Shown in pieces: positions 40,001 to 55,000 of a DNA stretch of 64,000 nucleotides. The position numbers were made by a program, and so were the translations under genes. Position 1 is the stretch's first letter; each line of letters opens with the position of its first letter. Under the pieces are notes generated by a model. The model searched no databases. It saw nothing but the letters and a program-made list of their open reading frames with translations, and was not told the DNA's origin. Origin of the DNA: Alentia gelatinosa (lineage: Eukaryota > Annelida > Polychaeta > Phyllodocida > Polynoidae); the NCBI GenBank assembly GCA_950022655.1, contig OX465587.1, positions 33,421,716-33,485,715 on the forward strand. The letters are read 5' to 3'.

Positions 40001-43000
40001 TGGTAATTTAGCGAGTACAGAATCAAACTCTGAAGGCTGTACCTATCAGGTGCCTGCTATAGAAGGTTGGTAATTTAGCAAGTACAAAATCAAACTCTGA
40101 TGGCCGTACCTATCAGGTGCCTGCTATAGAAGTTGTTTATTTAGCGTGTACAAAATCAAGCCCTGATCGATGCTATGAGGTGCCTCCTGTGGAAGGTGCC
40201 ATATTAAGCGCATACTGCTTGTACATCTTACCCGATGTTGACTTTAAGCCCTTCTTGTTCTGTCTGCCTGTAAAGTGAGCAGTAGCAAAAGCATCGAGAG
40301 AATCTTTCAGTGACAATCTCGATCATTTCTACATTCCATACATTATGATAAGTGAGAAAAGCCTCACAAGCTGCAGTTTTTTTTAAACTTTTCTTTTTTT
40401 CCCCTTTTCTAATTTTTCACTTAAAGCATCTGGGTTACTTGGGAGGTGTTATTCCCACGTCTCGTTCATCTAAAATTCTTTTCTAAAGGTATTTTCTTAA
40501 AAGGTGATTTCATGAGATAGACAATTATGAATCTATTATTAACCAACATTCACTGAAGCAGTCACAGAAAAGAAGAAGGGAAAAGTAGACTCAAGCGACA
40601 GTTACTTTAGTATCCATTGTTTACAAATTCACCATTCCATATTCAGTAAACCACTACCCATTATTACTAAGTTGCCAGAAACCATTGATTACAGGCTCAA
40701 AGTAATTGATTGCTGGAAAATAGTCCCTTTCTGCTTATGTGCAAAAGCTTTTCCCAATGTTATGCCCTATAGGGCACATCGCTATTGTTTTATGGAGGCA
40801 GCCATCTTTCCCCCAACGCCAAGAAAACACCAGGTGGCGAGTGCAGTTACCAATGGATTGTTTTGGGGTTGTTTTCTTCTGCCTTTTCTTAGAGAGTTTT
40901 TAGCCTTGTCTAACGATTATTAATTGATTGTAACACCTGATAACAGCAAGTGTCCCCCGACTACAGTTGCGTCATTTTATGATATCACACAAAGGTTGCG
41001 ATATAACTAAAAGTCATTTTGCAAGTGAGGCATGAAAAGCCTATAAAACAGCAACACACTGACAGTCCCCGATCACAACTTCACCCGACAGATCCGTCAG
41101 GTCTGTCAGAATCGGTGAACTTTATGTCGCCGTATGCACCTCACAGACCCGATTATAATCAGGTCCGGCATTACTAGTATGTGGGTAATGACCTACTCTT
41201 CCCGACCTTAAGATTATCACTGTACGCACTTCACAGACTGTTCCGTATTCTGAGTAGGCAGTTTGAATAATGATGATATGCATCCCCCCATTCTATATAC
41301 AAGTATCATATTTGTAGGGGAGACAGGGACGATGATAAATCTGAAAACCATTTCCCAATATCTCAAACTTTGAATTATTTTCTATCAATCCACACCAGTG
41401 GCCCGTGTCTCACCCGGCTTGGCTCCGGGCCGCACTCTTTGATCCCACCCAGGTCGCTGTACAAGGCCATGAAGTGGACAGGTGTGATCGGCAAGCGTCG
41501 TTGAGGGTATAAGACATCAACATTATTGTTCCCGATTATAATCGCTGATCGGATTGGTGAGAATCTGTGATCGATGTCGCTGTCTTATGGACTTAAGATG
41601 AGTTCACTACTATGGAGAAACAGGCTTACTGTCTTCGTACGGGTAAAATACGCGGTAAAATTTGAAATCAGATTCACCGATGCTGAAGGCAGAAGTGAAT
41701 CTGATTTCAAATTTTACCAAGTATTTTACCCGTACGAAGACAGTCAGCCTGTTTCTCTATTATTATATACCTTAATTTAGCCATTTTGCTACTTGCATTT
41801 TGCTACTTCATACTTCGCCACCACCTCTAGGACGTACGTCTCCTGACACTAACATACCAGTTGCCGTCCATGTTTAAAAGGTCGAATCTCATTGGTCGAG
41901 ACCGTTTAGCCTCATCCAATCAGAGAGCGCCTTTTAAATCTACACTCCCATGCGGAGGTTTTGATTTCAAATCTTGAATGTCTCGTTCCGCAATATGTGC
42001 GTGGACAGTGATTAGCGGTAGGACGTTCCGTGTGTACGACCGTCGTTATGGTCACGTGATAACGCTACATACACCATGTAGGTGTCGTACGGGTATAAAT
42101 ACGACATGGGTAGGAGAGGGCGGTATATGTATGACATACTAACATAGGTATATAATAATAACTACACCACAAAGCGTAACGTCACAGGAAATTGCGCACT
42201 TACGGATAGTTTCCGGCTTGAAGGTGGTGATGATGCGAAACACGTAGTCCGTAGCCTCGTCTTCATCGCTGAGCACACTGATGGCGCCCTCTTCAGGCAG
42301 GTCTTCGGATGTCTGGCTCATGGAGCTAGTGAGCCGGCTGCCCTTACGCCGCAGCTTGGGGAACACTTTGCCTACAAAGGAACCAGCATCTAGACCGCTT
42401 AAACGTGGCAAACCCGCCGAGGGCTGAGGTGTGGAAGGAAGGAGCTCAGAGGGACAGAGGGTCAGAGTTAACAGTTTATAGAAGTGTCAAGCAAGACATG
42501 AATGTGCTGGGTATGCATGATTGTGACACTACACCATTTTGTTAAAAAAAAAAAAAAAATTCGATTGGAAACTGGTCAATGAATCAGGACCAAAGAGTGA
42601 GAAATTTTACACACCTACACCATTCTGTTAGTTCCCTATATATGGTTTCTTAGGAATGTATAGAAGCGGGGATACAATGAAACTAAGTGGATTTCATAAT
42701 GTCCAAAAAAGAAAAATCCAGTTGTAGCATCTGTGAATCATTCTAATTCTAATCAAAGCATTTTACGTTAAATACATCATTTTTACGGCTTATTTATATC
42801 TAGTTGCTATTTTCTGGTGTTGTTAACAAGTTGTTGAGAAGCTAGAGCCAGCAGTCCTTGCACTACTGCAGACTACCCTACCATGCACATGTCAGAGATT
42901 TGATGTTCTTCATTCTATACCTTTCTCGCATTCTCTACGTGAATATAAGTTATATTTTCTGAAACACCATACATCTTATAGAGCAGAAGAGAGAATGACA

Positions 43001-46000
43001 GAAAGCTGGTTTTATTTTTAGGGGTGGTTATACGGTACGATTAAAATCAGTTGTCGCTTCAAAAATCGTAACAGACGATGAACAACCGTTACAGAAAATG
43101 AGGAAATTGCTCATTGGTTCATTTTGATTGGTCCTTTGCAAGCAACTGTACAAATATTGCTTCATATAATAAATTGCTTGGTCCGTAAAGAAAAAAAAAG
43201 AAAATGGTCCATAAAGAAAGATTGCAGGCAATATCTAGACAGCGAGCAACCTGATATCGCAATGCTAATAGTATAATTTTTGAAGCGACAAGCGATTTGA
43301 TCGCTTGGTGTGACCGCCCCTTCATGTAAGCTGTAAATCTCACCAAAAGTATACAAATCTATGAATCAGGGAGCAAGTATGGAATTCCATACGTGAGTTG
43401 TGAAAGAATATTTTTTTCCAATTCAAGAAAAGAAATCATGCTTTTCATAACAGTTTATATATTGTTGGTGTAGGAAGGCTTTGGCACATCTTCAGTGCAA
43501 GTGAATTTTTTTTGATAAATCATACAAATTCCAACCGTGAAATTAAAGAAACATCGACTGGCATTCCAATATCAAATTTATATTTCCCAAGAAAAAAGAT
43601 ACTGGACCGAAGATTCAAAATGAACAAATGCATTTCGATGTTTGCCAAAGCCAAATAAAGAGCTCCTAATGAACTAAAATCCAATCTATACTAAAACTAA
43701 CTTTCTGCGCTAGGACTACAAGATCTTTACTTAGCAATTTCATAAAAGTGGCAAAAGTGGCTACCAGCCAATTGTCCGACCTAATATTGAATGAAAACAA
43801 AATTTCAAAGAGGCATTAAAACCCTTGACAGATTAAATGGTAAATTCACACTGATAATGAAAATAATCTTAACCATAGAAAGCCAGGGACAGTATCTCTA
43901 ATAATAAGTGTTTAAAATCCACCGAAAGAAAAAAACAACAAGCTACTGTACATTAAAAGTTGCCAGGTTCAAAATATCCATTTTTAAATGATACATATAT
44001 AATCACCCAGGCTATAAACTAGAGGAAATTCTGACAACATCGACAAATACACTCAGATATGTGTTTTTATACAAGTGAGCAAAACTTAAAAACCAGGGAG
44101 ATAGTAAGATGTGCATAAGTACTGTGAAAGCTAGCAGTATACTAAAGGTGGCACCAGTTGTATAAACAGTCTAGCTGGTTCAGGATAGGGATGATGGTAA
44201 CAGAAAAACGCTTGGGATTTCCTCTAAGTTTACATCTTCGGGTCATGGGATGTAAACAAATTTATGATGCGTTAGGGCATAAAAAACACACGTGTATCCA
44301 CACACTAGTGCTAGTGTCCTACTGAAATACTCAATTCGTGTCATTCACAAAGCTGCAGCAAAGTCCTAGAGAAAAACTGGACAATTTCCAAATCCTGCTT
44401 ATATCGACTCTTTATTTTTATGATAACGATAATATACTACATAATAAGAAATAATAGAAAAAATGACGAAAAAAATAGGAAACAAGAAATAACCAACATA
44501 GATTTCCAAACCTACTTATCCCCTCTCCTTATCTAGAATTTGATAATAACAAGCCATAAATAAAACCCTGGAAAACCTGATTTTGACTATTTATATCTAA
44601 TATTTCAATTTCAGAAATGACTAATTGTGAAACTGAATTGTCTCGCAGAAAAAACTCTAATATGAAGATAATCTGATACAAAATTGGAAAACCGGAAATG
44701 ACACCGGAAGTAAGCTTGACGTGGAAAGTTCAGACCAGACTTGTCCAGGCCTCGTCTTCTATGATCACTCAATCCACACACAGCATATCTCTCTGGTCTT
44801 AATCTAACTGTCACCCCGTCACTTTGGGCCCATCAGTGAGTTACTGAGAGGGGGATGGCCAACAATTTCCACGCTGAGACCACAGTGTTGGGTCGAGCTG
44901 GCCGTCAGGAAGCAGCTGTTCTCTGTGCATGACTAAATACACAAAATGCTCATCTCTCATTCTTAAATCTAACTCACCCACAGTTACCCCTCCACACCGG
45001 TGGGTTCAGCTGGCCACGAACTAATTCAGAATTCTCCATGTATGACTTCACAGACACAGACTTTAATCTAAGTGACCCATGGTCATGCCTTGCACCCATC
45101 AGTGAGATGGGGATAATAAACGTTTTAGAACTGGGACAAAAGTTGAGCTGGCCTTGAGGTAGCAGTGACTTATCCATACATGACTTTACTAGCACAGACT
45201 TTAATCTACTGACCCATGGTCACCCTGTGGCCCCATTGGCGAGTTACCAAGAGAGGATAGCCAACTTTTCTACACTTATACCATAGCAGTGTGTCAAGCT
45301 GCCTCTTCCCCATCCATAAAAATATAGACACATTGAGTAATGCTTATCTTTCATACTGGAATCTAATCGAGAAACATTCACCCCTGGTCCCCATCGATAA
45401 ATTACCGAGATGGGGATGGCCAACAATTTCCACGCTTATATCATAGCAGTATGTCAAGCTGCCTTTTCTCCATCCATGAAAATATAGACACACTGAGTAA
45501 CGCTTATCTCTCATACTGAAATCTTATCGACCAACAGTCACCCCTGGGTCCCATCAGTAAAATACTAAGATGGGGATGGCCAACAACTTCCACATTTATA
45601 CCATAGCAGTGTGTCAAGCTGTCTTTTCTCCGTCCATTAAAATAAAGACACATTGAGTAACACTTATCTCTCATACTGGAATCTAGTTGACAAACAGTCA
45701 CCCCTGGCTCCCATTGGTGAGTTACTGAGAGAAGGATAGCCAACTTTTTCTACACTTAGACCATAGCAGTGTGTCCAGCTGCCTTTTCTCTGCCCAACCC
45801 AAGAAAATATAGACACACTGAGTAACACTGATCTCTCATACTGGAATCTAATCAACCAACAGTCACACTGGTCCCCATTTGTAAATTGCTTAGCGGGGGA
45901 TGGCCAACTTTTTCCATGCTGAGACCACAGCGGGAGGAATCAGCCTTTTTCCGTACATGACAAAATAGACAAGCTGAGTGGCGTTAACCTCTTATACTAA

Positions 46001-49000
46001 ATTCTAATCGACCAATAGTCGCCCCTGGCCCCCATCGGTGAGTTACTGAGAGGGGGATGGCCAACCTTTTCCACGCTGAGACCACAGCGGTGGGTCGAGC
46101 TGGCCGTGAGGAAGCAGCCCATTCTCCATGCATGACAGGAAAGCGAGAAGATGTCCGCCCCGCGGGAAGTGGATGGGCGGGCGCTGCACGCCGTCCTGAC
46201 CAACCAGCACGATGGTGCCGCCGCTGTCTGCTGCCAGGTACAAGCAAAACCAGTAGGTTAGCATTACAAATAGTACAGAAATACGGGAAGGAACATATTT
46301 TAAATGGGGGTCTCAATAATGGTACTATACATGACAAAAACATATTATTATATACCTGTGTGCGAATGTCTATCAAATACTGCCCACTACTAAATTAAAA
46401 TGGCGTTTTTCATCAATTTGAGGTATATAGTAATAAGCAAATGTCCTTACTGTGGATGAAACGCTTCTCATTCTCATTCAGTTGTCGATTTCATACTGCC
46501 TGACGCCATAGGTGAAAGGTAGTATGAAATCGACAACACTTTTGTTGGGGCTCAAGGTAATCTTTCCAAATAAAAGCTCATTTAACTTTGGTCTGACCTA
46601 CTGACCCACTTTTCGGCCGGCAAATGAAGGTTCGAGTCACTTTGTCATTCTAAAATGGGATGAATTCAAATCTTGATTAACCTTGTTAGTCGTTCCATTC
46701 TCACTTATTGCTCTTATCATGTTATACAAAGAGATGTAACTTATGGATTTAGTGTATCAGTAATACATTTTTAAATAATCCATGCTGCGACAAATAAAAG
46801 ACTAAAAACCAATCCGCAGTGCACTGTTTGTGATTTTTTTGAGAGCTTATCACCTCCTTGAAGCCTTTTTCTCAGTGTTCTCACTGTCCATAAGCAGTGA
46901 GATAAACACAAACACTTGAGACTAAGTGTGCAATAGTCAGGTGCTTGTACACAAATTTTCTTTCTCAGTCTCAAACCATATATGGTAGGAAATCTCACAG
47001 CTTAGAGGTGAGTGAGAAAAAGGCCTGAGAGGAGCGCTTTATCACTGCCTATAATTATTTATCTTATATTTAGAAACTGTGTGATTAAGTGTTGTTAAAT
47101 AGTATTAAATTGAACATCCACACTTCATCATGTTCTTGATAACAAACACTTGATATTTATAATGTCACATCATTAAATCAGACCGTTTTACAATAAATCC
47201 TATTTTCTAGGTGAATTAATGAAAGTAAAGAACACATTGGTAATTAAGTTTAATAAACACGATTAAATCACCAGCACCAAACCTAACACTATGAGCACAT
47301 TCTTTACTACTCTGTCTGAACCCTCTCGTTTGTGTCTAAGTTATTTCACACAGCAATGCAGCAACTCTACCTGCATACATGTTCATGAATGAGTTAACAG
47401 CACAGAGCATACCATGTTTCCCTGGTCATCCACTGTGGTCCGTGAGATATGCCTCTGTGATATGACATTCATCAGCACATGAGCACACCTGCAACTTGGT
47501 GTTTTGGGGATGATTGTCAAATTATAAGTAATTATGTACCCAAACTTGTTGGTTTCTTCTTTAATCTCTAAACCTGCAAATTAGTACCCCAAGCCAAATA
47601 TGTGCCCCCCCCCCCCCCCCCCCACCCCGATTGGCTCTGAATTTGAAATGAATGGAATATCATAAAAGTTGCCTTGCGACTGGTTGCACCATCTCACGGG
47701 TGGCGCTAGAACTCCCCTTAAACCTCTGGCGGATGACTAGGGAAGTAGTTTAGGCTCTGTGTCCGGTACGTTACTTCGCACAGCAATGCGGCATTCCTAA
47801 CTGGATGTTGATAAACGGGTGTAACAAACCATAACCCTGGTATGATCTAAGTCTAAACCGGCATCTCACTCACATCTCAACCACACACCTACCTGAACAC
47901 GAGTCTAAACACAGGGAGACAAAGAACTGACTGCTGTATATAAATGTATTCAGTGTTTTACCAAAGGATCTACCGTTTAGTAATTTCACAAAGATTACAT
48001 TAATCACCAACCACAACCAGTAAAAATTAGTGAGTCACACATTTGTTTAACCTTACTGTTTGGAATACATTTCTTTTAAATGATGTCCGTTTTTGATAAA
48101 TGTTTCATGTACTTTGGAATCAATATAAGACTGCTCATGACGAAAAGAGAATTAGAAATACTCTACCAACAAAGCTCCTATAAACCCGCCAAAAAGCTTT
48201 CCAGCAGACATCCAATTTCGGCTTATTTACAACTTCAAGGAATAGCTTTTTTCCAACCATTAGAGAAAAATAAGTTATGAGAATAATCTCTGAACTCATG
48301 ACTAGACTGACGTCATTAATGACGTCATTGGTTACGTCACCTGATTATCTCATCCATAAATGCCGTCTGCTACTTAAAACTCAAGGTCAATATCTCTAAC
48401 TAAATATATACAAAATGAATATAATCTAGTACAGGGACATCACCTTCAGGTGACCTCTACATACTATCATCATATTCAACCACTATGAACACTATTATCA
48501 AGTGTTAATAGTGTTTCTACTTCTCCACTGTTTTGACACGGGACAGCCACCTCTATAGCCCCAAAACACAGACGTGGTTTTCATTAATCTTTAAAAAAGT
48601 TTTCTTTTTAAAAATATATTATATCAACATCTATATATATATATATATATTATATATATTATATATATATATAATATACTTTTTTTTTTTTTTACAAACT
48701 TAAAGGAGAACTTACGCTGCTGATGGCAGTGTAGATAGACGATCTCATCAAGGTAGATCGTCACTGCGTAGTCCCAGTACAAACTGAAAGGTCAAGGTCA
48801 CACAAAGGTCAGGTCAAGGTCAAAACAAAGCCAAACCAGTATATAAGTACACAGAAAAAACAGCATTCATGTAAAATACATTTACCCTAAAGTAGGTTAG
48901 ATTAAAGATTTCATTATATTAGTGTTAATGCCTCACTTTCTCTCGTAAATCTATTGCCTGAGCTACCTCCAGTCGCCAACTGGAGGTACCTAGTACGCCC

Positions 49001-52000
49001 AGTCGCAGACTAGCGGGAAGTATATTCTGTATTTTAGGGTCATTTCTCAGTCAGAATAAGGGTCACATGACATCGATAACATAAGGCATGAGGCCAACAG
49101 AGTTAGTCAGAAGCCCGGCAGACATCAGGTTGAACCACTCTCTGATACTCGCAGCAAACAGGGTCGCGTTTTCAGGAATTCGCTGCCATGGAAACAGATA
49201 AAGGCAATAATGATTTTAGCAGGAATTGCAGACGGGTCTGAGAAATTTGTGTGTATGTATATGTATATGTTTATATACATTATCCTACCCCTAATATAAA
49301 ATCCCATAGGCTTAACATTGAGTTTCCGTATGCCACGCTGACTGGCATACAGAGTTTTATATGCCACTAGTGGCATACAGAATTGTTATCACAATATCAC
49401 AATATTCCAAAATCGAGGAGAAAGAGTAGGATAAAATCAAAACCTGATTCGTTTTAATCTTGGCCACGGCATGCCAATCCTGGAGTTTTGGCTCCAGACT
49501 TCGCTCGGCTTCGCCTCATGAAGTCACTTTGCAAAAATCCAGTCGTGGCATACGGCCTTCACCCTGACCTCCTTACATAGTGTTAATAGCGCCTTGGGAC
49601 GATTCCATGGTCTATAGTTGACCTGAATTTCTTGGGCCAAAACCACCCTTCTATGAGGAACCTGTATCTGGTGGATAATAAATCTATGCATGTGTATACA
49701 TCTATTATTATATACCTGTGTGCGAATGTCTATGAAATGCTGCCCGCTGCTAGGGGTGCAGTAATTATAATGTTCGTGCCCACTGTGAGTCTGACTTAAT
49801 AAGTCATCAAAATTACGTTTTTTCATCGATTTAAGGTATGTAATAATAAGCAAACGTCCTCACTGTAGGCGAAACGTTTCTCGTTCTCGGTCAGTCTTTG
49901 ATTTCATACTGCCTTCCGCCTATGGCATCAGGCAGTATGATATCAAAGACTGACCTCAAACAGGAACCATTTCGTCCACAGTAAGGACGTTTCCTAATAT
50001 TACGCGTTAGTTTCACCAAAACGGCATCAAAATCTGAGTTAGTATCACAACAACATTGGGCAATGACCTTGAGAATATATCAACTTAAAACTTCCAATGT
50101 CAACTACATCATGGCTGTTACTCCACTGAATAGATCCATTTAAAAAATGTCTGTATCTTATGGTTTGGTTGAAGAAATTGCGGCAGTGGACTTCTGAAAT
50201 TTCACACCAACTTTTTGTGTGTTTTTTCTTCATTTCTTTGTTTTGATTTATATGTTGTTATCAGTTAACGTTTTCACAACTAGGACTGAGTGTGAGAGCA
50301 CTCTGAACCAGTCCTTTCACCACACGCACAGTTTGGAGAATATTAAGTCCCTGCTTGTGTGAATTTACTAACTTCTACTTCAGTATTTTCACGTTTTTGA
50401 TTCCAATGTCCTTCATGCAGGGATGTCAGTTGGGGGTTAGAAAAAAATGGAAATATTTTCATGTGAAATTTGCTACCAAAAAAGAAAAATAAGTAAGTCT
50501 TAGCCATGGCAGGGGGCTGAAGGTAAATGAAGAGATTCACACCTCTGTTTTATGGTCATGAAAGAGGCTCGAATAATCTTTTCTTTGTTTTACACAAGGA
50601 AAAATCATTTACACACTGGAAATGAAAAAGTGGATTTCCTTTGAAAAGTGGAAAATTGGCATCTCTGTTCTTGGAAACAAGAGAGGAAAAGCAAGCGAGT
50701 TGATCCCTCATAGAATATGTTACATCCATGCTCTTTGTTTTCCCTTATCCTTTTCATATGGAAATGATACCAGATAAAAGAATCATTGATTAAGTCCCTG
50801 GTCGGCAGGTGCTGCTTTATGATACATGGGATGCCAGTGAGGTCTTGATACAAAGCCGTATATTTCTTAATCATGCTCATCTAATCTCTTCTAGGATGCT
50901 AATTTTATATGCTCTTCAGCATAATCAGAATGTAGTACATCATAAAACAAGGAAATATCTTTTATATGGAATTTGCTGCCTCAGAGAAACATGGAAAACA
51001 CATCAATGTTGGCCATGGAATAGGGCTGAGGGTATTCAGGCCATAATCTTATTGGCGTGAATGAGGCTGAATTTATACTATATTTATTGTTTACAAGACA
51101 CATAATTTTATTAACTGGATATGAATTTTTTATATTTTCTTTTTGTATAAGCAAACAAGGATTTCCATGGAAAAGTGGAAAATTGTCATCCCTGAATTTA
51201 AAGAACCGCAAATGAGTGGAATCCTGCTTTGTCTTGGCATGACTTTCCGATGTACACTCTGCGCATTCCTTGTGATTAATATTCTGAAGGAACTTTACTT
51301 GGAAGGCCTAGAGCAGGCATTGACCATGCACTAAATGTCCATGCCTTAGGCCTACTGCGAAGTTTTCCAAGCCGCATACCTTGATGCTACAAGGAGTATT
51401 TTATGATAAAGGAGGAACTGAGGCTAAAAAGATATGGAAATCTTTACTTCCAAGACCAGAAAAGTTCCCGTAACCTCAAATCATGAACCCCACGTGCTAC
51501 GTGGAAATGCATGGAAAGAAGTGAAAGAAGTTGGAAAGAAGTGAAATCCTCGACAATTTATTCTTAATACAAGTGATATGAAAAAGAAAAAAAATCCCTT
51601 TCCTCCTAACACAAGAAATGTAATGACAAATAAGAAAACCTGGAACAAGAAAACCCAAATACCTTGTGCTGCCATTCGAGCCAGAAATATTTGCTCAATG
51701 ATTTTAAAAAGACCCCAAAACAAAAAAACACACAATATAACCAGTGTGAGAGACTGTTCTCAGCTTATTCGTGGACGGGATGGTGGTCGTCTAATAGAGA
51801 TTCCTTGGGCTTATCGTGATTGAGAAATATTGAGGTCTTTCTGGAGGAGCTTTATATACAAAAGGCAAATTATGTCTAGAAACAGAACAGAGTTTGGTGC
51901 AACCCTCTTCTCACTTGTCACCAGTTCTGTGGTAGTTTCATTTCTCACCCTCTCTTAGCAGTGAGAAAAGGGTGAAACCTAGTGGGTAAACTGAGCAATA

Positions 52001-55000
52001 CTATAGAAGAAACCTATGAGAGTTTAGGATTAGAGCTTGCATCCCATTGAGTTTGAATCGCGTAGTACTTCACAAGGCGAAACCGTGTGAATTATGTAGC
52101 AATTCAAGCGAGATGGGATCGAGTTCTGACCCTAAACCTGAATAGGTTTCTGAATTTATCTTACCTTTCACATTGACTTAAGGGCTAATATTTGTGACAT
52201 AATCCCCCACTGAATATTTAGAAAAAATACTCAATGGGGGACGATGTCACAAATGCTAGCCAATTAGACCGTGATAGGGGTGAGATAAGATCTGAACCGC
52301 ACTCGATGCATAGCCACCGAAAATATGAAGTTCATTTTGGTTCACTACGTAATCTCACTCTGTTTTGCCTCGTGAGATTTCTCAGCAACCAAAACTCATG
52401 GCATATTTTAACTGGCTAAGGATCTCATCCAGTTCCTTCTTTGTTCCTCTCACTAGCTGTAAGCTATGGAGAGTAAGAAATCTCACTGCTTTGGGATGTT
52501 TAGCAATATAGATATATCATGCTTAGAGCTGGAGAGAAGTAATAAGAGGTGTGCTCCAACAACTGTCCCCAGTGTTACATTATTCCATGCAGTCTTACGA
52601 AGTAGGGCCTGTCAATTACGAGACCAATCAACATTAAGCTGGAGGGGGGAGGGAGAAGGATTCGGTGCAAAGGGTTCCCATAATGATTTGTACTCTCATT
52701 AAAGGCTTGATTGCATTGAGCCAACTTTGGTCCCAATCCTGCTTGGGCCATGTTTGGTCACTATTCCGATCAGGGCTAAAGCAGCCCCCCGATTAGGGCC
52801 CGAGTGGTGACTGGCACCAAATTTGCCCAAATGAAATCAAGTCTTAACTCAACTAGCTTTAACATGTGCTTTCCGTTTATGGTACCTCATTTTTCCGCCC
52901 CCCACCCCCTTTATTTTGAATATATTACTGTAATTGACTGAATTCCCTTATACAAAAGTGGTCTTCCACTGGTGTATATCATACAACCAGCCATTTTTCC
53001 GGGGGTGCTTCATAGTTACATCTAGAGTGTTAGCTGCATAACAATACACGTTGCTATTGTGTAGCAAATACATTCTATGATGGTGTTAGTTTTCTATGGC
53101 ACTTTTTTCCAATAGAGAAGATGTTAGTTGAGGTTTGCGCGTACGCCACTGGGAACCCTGTGCTCAAACTAAAGGGTGCACCAGAACAGCAAACAGAATA
53201 CACCAATACTCACAATTTTCGCCGGCCACTTTTTCGCCGGCCGAAAGCATATTTTGAATAAACAGGCCTATACGAAAATCACATAAAAAAGGCTTTCAAC
53301 ACTTACATGCGATTTTGATACGACATATTACTCACTCCAAATGATAGAAATCTAGCTTCCGTAGAACCCCCATTATGAGGGGCACCCTCTGTCATGAGCC
53401 AAAGTAGTCAGAATTGTGGGGTTCTCCTCTTAATGGGGTACAAAATGGGGTCTGATTCCATAGGGCCAAATTATACTCCGATGTTCACCTGGGGTCTCTC
53501 TGGTTTGGTCTGGACTAAGGGCCTTCCGATCTTGTACGCAATAGAACAAAGACGCAGCATACACAAAATTTCCAGAATTTTTACCCCCCCCCCTCCCCAC
53601 AGTGCGTACGTACTTAATGGATGGCCCTCTGACGCTTTATTAGAGGTCCGTATTTGCATCCAGCCATCGCCAGTTGCGGACCACATTTCTATTCCATTGC
53701 CACTCCTTTGATTTCACCACTGATGACCATCTAGGGTGTGCAATTTAAAAGCGGGTGACGTAACATTTGGGGGACAAGACAAAGGTCGGTGACTGGACCG
53801 GAACGTAAGCACCCCCTTCTTCTCCGCCAAGTGGCCACCAGGAGGAGTTCGGGCGGGGTCACGATTTTAGAGCAGATTAGGTTGGAGCTGTTAGACTACT
53901 CTTCCATTACACTGGCGAACATCGGTTATGTACCAGATTTAGGGCCTGCAGAGAGGACTTTATCTCACCCCTGGTATTTTTGTTCCATAGGCTTTACATT
54001 AGGAACTCATTCGTCATGCCCTTTCAAGTATTGCAATCCGTTCTCCATGGTCTATATCCTGTGTGTCATCCATTCTTTTCATGTGTACAGAGGTGAGATA
54101 AATACAGAAAGCAACTCGTTTTGGTCAAGTCATTGTTCTCTAACTCGTCTGAATGCTACATGATATTCATTAAGCTGTTGCCTCGTTTATATCACTCCGC
54201 ATCAAACTCATGGAGAATGACGATTTTGACAAAAACTTGTTGATCTCGTTTTTAGAATTTGGCATTATAGTCATACCACAAAAAAAGGAGGATTCTGAAC
54301 AAATGGGTCTCATTTTCAGGGTGGTCTCACAGGGGTGCCCCACGAACAAGGTTCTAATGTGTACGGGGAATACTGGATTTTCGTGGAATTATTTAATTGA
54401 AAATCACCTGGCATCTACTTCATAACAATAGCGTGCACAAACAACATTTACAATGAACACACGAGTGTGAATAAAGCCTATAAGACATTGACACAGATCC
54501 CTAGTTCTCACCCATCAAACAGTCAGAGTGAATCAGTAACAATCTTTTTGATGTATGATATCCTTTATGTACAGTGACCCAACTTGGACCAAAGCGTGCC
54601 AACACAGGCCAAATCCTGGGCAGTGGGCAGAGTCAGGAAGGGTCAGGAATGACTAACAACCCTCAGTGGAGCAAGAAAAACTGGGTCAGTGACATACATA
54701 TGTAAATTATATTGATACACCAATGTCTTATTAGCTTCAGTCCCAAAATGTAGCGGTATCCTTAGACGGCTACATTTTGTTTATTTCATCCTTTTTTAAA
54801 CTAGAAACATTCTTCAGGTGATTGTAGGTGATACACCTTGACAACACTGTGGAAGTAAGCTACAGTAGAAACTCGTGAAAATAACAAGTGTAATTTACAA
54901 TAGTTCACATAGGGTACATATGGATAAAATCTAAATTAATGACAGAGCCGATCCTTCTCTGGCTCATACTACAAGTAGTCTAAAGCCTATAAAACATTGA

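Noticed and set aside
53394..53711. 105-codon plus-strand frame and its opposing 71-codon frame
   Set aside because: No homology recognised and no splice context; probably chance.
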